Shown here one piece after another: positions 56,105 through 59,101 of a stretch of 59,101 bases of DNA (position 1 is its first letter; each line of letters opens with the position of its first letter). Location: the NCBI RefSeq assembly GCF_000720635.1, contig NZ_JOCF01000065.1:1-59101 (forward strand), in the 5' to 3' direction. The translations under genes were made by a program, and so were the position numbers. The stretch is from Streptomyces sp. NRRL WC-3742 (lineage in GTDB: Bacteria; Actinomycetota; Actinomycetes; Streptomycetales; Streptomycetaceae). The notes under the pieces were generated by a model that saw only the letters and a program-made list of their open reading frames with translations, was not told the DNA's origin and made no database searches.

Positions 56105-58801
56105 TTACGGGCTCCGCCTTTCAGTGCGGTCTGAGCTGTCTGACTCGATGACGGTGGAACTAACTGACGGTACGACTTTCGCCGTCTCCTGCTCCGACGG
56201 CTCGTCCGACTCGACCCGCTCGACCGACACGATCGGCTCGGGCACCTCGTCCGGCTCGGGCGCTTCCGGGGGCCACTCGACGGCGGGCAGGCTGACGACC
56301 ATCGTGAGGCCGCCACCCGGGGTGTCCTCGGCGGTGACGGTGCCGTCCATCGCCTCGACGAACCCGCGCGCCACCGCGAGCCCCAGGCCCACCCCGGCGC
56401 CGCGCGGGGCGTCCCCGTAGCGCTGGAACGGCGCGAAGATCCGCTCCTTGGCCTCCTCGGGCACCCCCGGGCCGCGGTCGACGATTCGCAGCTCCACCCG
56501 GCCGGGCCCGCCCGGCCGCCGCAGCGCCTCGGCCTTGACCAGCACCTTCACGCCCTCCGGGCTGTACTTGACGGCGTTCTCGACCAGGTTGGCGAGCGAG
56601 CGCTCCAACAGCCCGCCGTCGGCCCGGATCATCGGCAGGGTCTCCGGCACCTCCAGCCGCACGGACTCGGGCGCGACGCCGCCGAGCGCGTACGGGACCA
56701 CCTCGTCGAGGTCGGTCTCCTGGATCAGCGGGGTGACGGTGCCGGTGTGCAGCCGGCTCATGTCCAGCAGGTTGTTGATCAGGTGGTCCAGCCGGTCGGC
56801 CCCCGCCTCGATCCCGGCGAGGAGCTCGGCCTCGTCCTCCGGGTCCCAGTCGACGTCGGCCGAACGCAGCGAACTCACCGAAGCCTTGATGCCCGCCAGC
56901 GGGGTGCGCAGGTCGTGCGAGACCGCGGCCAGCAGCGCGGTGCGGATGCGGTTGCCCTCGGCCTCCCGCCTGGCGGCGGCGGCCTCCCCGGCCAGCCGGC
57001 GGCGCTCCAGCACCACGGCGGCCTGGGCGGCGAAGGCGCCGAGCAGCCTCCGGTCCGCACCGGGCAGCACCCGGCCGCGCAGCACCAGGGCCAGGCTGTC
57101 GCCGACCGGCACGTCCACATCGGCGTCGTCCGGCCGCTCCGGCGGACGCGCTCCGGCGGACGCCACCGGCACCCAGGGGCCCATCGGCTCGGGGCGCTCC
57201 AGCAGCGCGGCGCTCTCCTGCCCGAAGGTCTCCCGCACCTGCTCCATCAGCGCCGTCAGCACACCGTCCCCGTTGGGGGCGCCGCGCAGCACCGTCCCGG
57301 CCAGCGCGCTCAGTGTGCGCGCCTCGGTCTGGGCGCGGGCCGCCTGGTGGGTGCGGCGGGCGGCGAGGTCGACCACCGAGGCGACGGAGATGCCGACCAC
57401 CGTGAAGATCGCCACCGCCATGATGTTCTGCGGCTCGTTGATGGTGAAGGTGTGCAGCGGCGGCGTGAAGTAGTAGTTCAGCACCGAGGAGCCGACCAGG
57501 GCCGAGGCGATGGCGGGCAGCAGGCCCCCGACCAGCGCGGCCAGCACCGTCAGCGACAGGAACAGCAGCATGTCCGTCGACAGGCCCAGCCCGCCGATCG
57601 CCGTCAGCACCACCGCCAGCAGCGGCGGCCCGGCCAGCCCGATCAGCCAGCCCGCCACCGTCCGGCGCCGCCCGAGGTCCGTCACCCGCCGCACGGGCAC
57701 CTTGGCGCGCTTGCCGTGCCCAGCGTGCTCGTGGGTGACCATGTGGACGTCGATGTCCCCGGCCTCCCGGGTCACCGTGGTGCCCACGCCCGGCCCGTAC
57801 AGGTACTGCCAGCCGGGCCGGCGGCTGGTGCCCAGCACGATCTGGGTCGCGTTCACACCCCGCGCGAAGTCCAGCAGCCCGGCGGCCGGGTCGTCGCCCA
57901 GGACGTTGTGGAAGGAACCGCCGAGGCTCTCCACCAGGACGCGCTGCTCGATCAGCGTCTGCGGCGAGCCCGAGCCCGCCAGGCCGTCCGAGCGGGAGAT
58001 GTGGACGGCGAGCAGTTCACCACCGGAGACGCGCGCCGCGATGCGGGCGGCCCGGCGGATCAGCGTCGCCCCCTCCGGGCCGCCCGTCAGCCCGACGACG
58101 ATCCGCTCCCGGGCCTGCCAGACGCCCTCGATGCCCTGCTCGGCCCGGTACTTCTGCAGGTACTCGTCCACGCGGTCCGCGGTCCACAGCAGCGCCAGCT
58201 CCCGCAGAGCGGTCAGGTTGCCGGGACGGAAGTAGTTGGCGAGCGCGGCGTCGACCTTCTCCGAGGCGTACACGTTGCCGTGCGCCAGCCGGCGCCGCAG
58301 CGCCTGCGGGGACATGTCGATCAGCTCGATCTGGTCCGCCCGCCGCACCACCTCGTCCGGGACGGTCTCGCGCTGACGCACACCCGTGATGCCCTCGACC
58401 GCGTCGCCCAGCGACTCCAGGTGCTGGACGTTCACGGTGGAGATCACGTCGATCCCGGCCGCGAGCAGCTCCTCGACGTCCTGCCAGCGCTTGGCGTTGC
58501 GGCACCCCGGCACATTGGTGTGCGCCAGCTCGTCCACCAGCGCCACCTCGGGGCGGCGGGCGAGCACGGCGTCCAGGTCCATCTCGGAGAACCTGGCCCC
58601 CCGGTGGACGACCTGCTGCCGCAGCACGATCTCCAGCCCCGCGACCATGTCCGCGGTCCGCCGCCGGCCGTGGTCCTCCACGAACGCCACCACGACGTCC
58701 GTGCCACGCTCCCGGCGCCGGTGCGCCTCGGCGAGCATGGCGTACGTCTTGCCGACCCCGGGGGCCGCCCCGAGGTAGATCCGCAGCCTGCCTCGTCCCA
58801 T
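56105..58801 (-). CDS. kdpD: Sensor histidine kinase KdpD
   Basis: An 898-aa K+/turgor sensor. The N-terminal KdpD domain has the P-loop GAAPGVGKT; a USP-like domain spans about 230-365 (RIVVGLTGGPEGATLIRRAARIA), where c-di-AMP binds in some bacteria. Four membrane helices (about 395-490) precede a GAF-like region, the dimerisation domain with H629 in AVSHDLRTPLAG, and HATPase motifs LVENAVKYSPEG, IVDRGPGVP and GVGLGLAVARGFVEAM. The C-terminal 50 residues are acidic and disordered. I place the start at ATG 58801 (GRGRLRIYLG); an in-frame ATG at 58810 adds three residues. The region 58802-59012 upstream holds no gene. Confidence 0.93.
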   Translation of the reverse strand: MGRGRLRIYLGAAPGVGKTYAMLAEAHRRRERGTDVVVAFVEDHGRRRTADMVAGLEIVLRQQVVHRGARFSEMDLDAVLARRPEVALVDELAHTNVPGCRNAKRWQDVEELLAAGIDVISTVNVQHLESLGDAVEGITGVRQRETVPDEVVRRADQIELIDMSPQALRRRLAHGNVYASEKVDAALANYFRPGNLTALRELALLWTADRVDEYLQKYRAEQGIEGVWQARERIVVGLTGGPEGATLIRRAARIAARVSGGELLAVHISRSDGLAGSGSPQTLIEQRVLVESLGGSFHNVLGDDPAAGLLDFARGVNATQIVLGTSRRPGWQYLYGPGVGTTVTREAGDIDVHMVTHEHAGHGKRAKVPVRRVTDLGRRRTVAGWLIGLAGPPLLAVVLTAIGGLGLSTDMLLFLSLTVLAALVGGLLPAIASALVGSSVLNYYFTPPLHTFTINEPQNIMAVAIFTVVGISVASVVDLAARRTHQAARAQTEARTLSALAGTVLRGAPNGDGVLTALMEQVRETFGQESAALLERPEPMGPWVPVASAGARPPERPDDADVDVPVGDSLALVLRGRVLPGADRRLLGAFAAQAAVVLERRRLAGEAAAARREAEGNRIRTALLAAVSHDLRTPLAGIKASVSSLRSADVDWDPEDEAELLAGIEAGADRLDHLINNLLDMSRLHTGTVTPLIQETDLDEVVPYALGGVAPESVRLEVPETLPMIRADGGLLERSLANLVENAVKYSPEGVKVLVKAEALRRPGGPGRVELRIVDRGPGVPEEAKERIFAPFQRYGDAPRGAGVGLGLAVARGFVEAMDGTVTAEDTPGGGLTMVVSLPAVEWPPEAPEPDEVPEPIVSVERVESDEPSEQETAKVVPSVSSTVIESDSSDRTERRSP

Positions 58802-59012
58802 GAGCACCATTCTTGATCCGGACCAGTCCGGGAGCCACCCCCGGACACCTGTTCCCCTCCCCCTTCGACACTACGGTCGCGCGAGGAGGTTTTCCGCTGA
58901 TCCGTGCTCTGAGCAGGCTCTTTTAGCGGCATATTGACGGTGTCACAGGGGACCGGGGCCCTGAACCCCCCATCCGGCGGGGTGGACGGGGCCCGAAGAT
59001 GTCCGGATATGC

Positions 59013-59049
59013 GAAAAGCCCCTGATCCGAATCGGATCAGGGGCTTTTC
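59013..59049 (-). terminator. rrn operon terminator
   Basis: An 18-bp perfect stem (59013-59030 with 59032-59049) beginning GAAAAGCCCC and ending GGGGCTTTTC, with U-rich end, 10 nt downstream of the 5S rRNA 3' end. Confidence 0.95.
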
Positions 59050-59058
59050 AGAAGAATT

Positions 59059-59101
59059 GTTCGGCGGCGTCCTACTCTCCCACAGGGTCCCCCCTGCAGT
59101 A
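59059..59101 (-). rRNA. rrf: 5S ribosomal RNA, 3' portion
   Basis: The reverse complement ends ...GGGAGAGTAGGACGCCGCCGAAC, the conserved 3' part of actinomycete 5S rRNA (helix IV-V side and the last acceptor strand). Only about 43 of roughly 120 nt are inside the window. The rest of the rrn operon lies to the right, transcribed leftward. Confidence 0.95.

Overview
The window is about 59.1 kb of very GC-rich DNA with strong third-position G/C bias, frequent GTG starts, AGGAGG-type ribosome binding sites and several leaderless-looking starts. Gene content (clpP1-clpP2-clpX behind tig, valS, dapD, KdpDE, a ceoB/ceoC-type TrkA pair, Hen1/Pnkp, many actinomycete-only families, GH18 chitinases with DasR-like operators) points to a chromosomal core region of Streptomyces or a close relative such as Kitasatospora. 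There is no insertion sequence, prophage, CRISPR array or plasmid module. The genus cannot be fixed by eye.

Layout. 0-3.4 kb: a UDP-GlcNAc 2-epimerase, a secreted CBM plus GH18 chitinase, and an unknown cytoplasmic protein. 3.7-13.5 kb: housekeeping genes, with leaderless valS, two tandem Pro/Gly/Tyr-rich single-pass membrane proteins, the protease block tig, clpP1, clpP2, clpX (ClgR-type box and sigma-R-like promoter before clpP1), and divergent tRNA-Pro and tRNA-Gly genes. 13.5-29.2 kb: small actinomycete families, a SpoIIE-type phosphatase, rpiB, bioY, an amino acid permease, pepN, a second chitinase, acnA with an elaborate control region, a SodC-like secreted protein, and an ornithine carbamoyltransferase with an ARG box.

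29.3-35.7 kb: the Hen1-Pnkp RNA repair operon, dapD and galU. 35.7-36.7 kb: about 1 kb of C-rich, palindrome-packed DNA without a convincing gene. 36.7-44.2 kb: the most variable part, with a 62-codon ORF, a DUF6099-like protein, two DnaA-box-like sites, a MazG-like pyrophosphatase coupled to an ATPase, an RlmA/TlrB-type methyltransferase, two overlapping ATP-grasp ligases beside a GNAT acetyltransferase, and a Fic-like/RHH toxin-antitoxin pair. 44.3-48.6 kb: an M9 collagenase and its probable LysR neighbour.

48.6-58.8 kb: a block whose gene order matches Mycobacterium tuberculosis Rv2689c-Rv2694c (TrmA-like methyltransferase, KimA-like APC permease, two TrkA proteins, DUF3159, OB-fold protein) followed by kdpE-kdpD, so potassium homeostasis is the theme. 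The window ends in the 3' end of a 5S rRNA gene of an rrn operon on the minus strand, with a strong terminator.

Functional links: the two chitinases carry DasR-like operators and so fit GlcNAc-controlled chitin use; the collagenase adds extracellular protein degradation; the clp block and aconitase region carry stress and metal-type control signals. No complete new system could be demonstrated. The best candidates are the paired ATP-grasp/GNAT locus and the palindrome-rich noncoding region.
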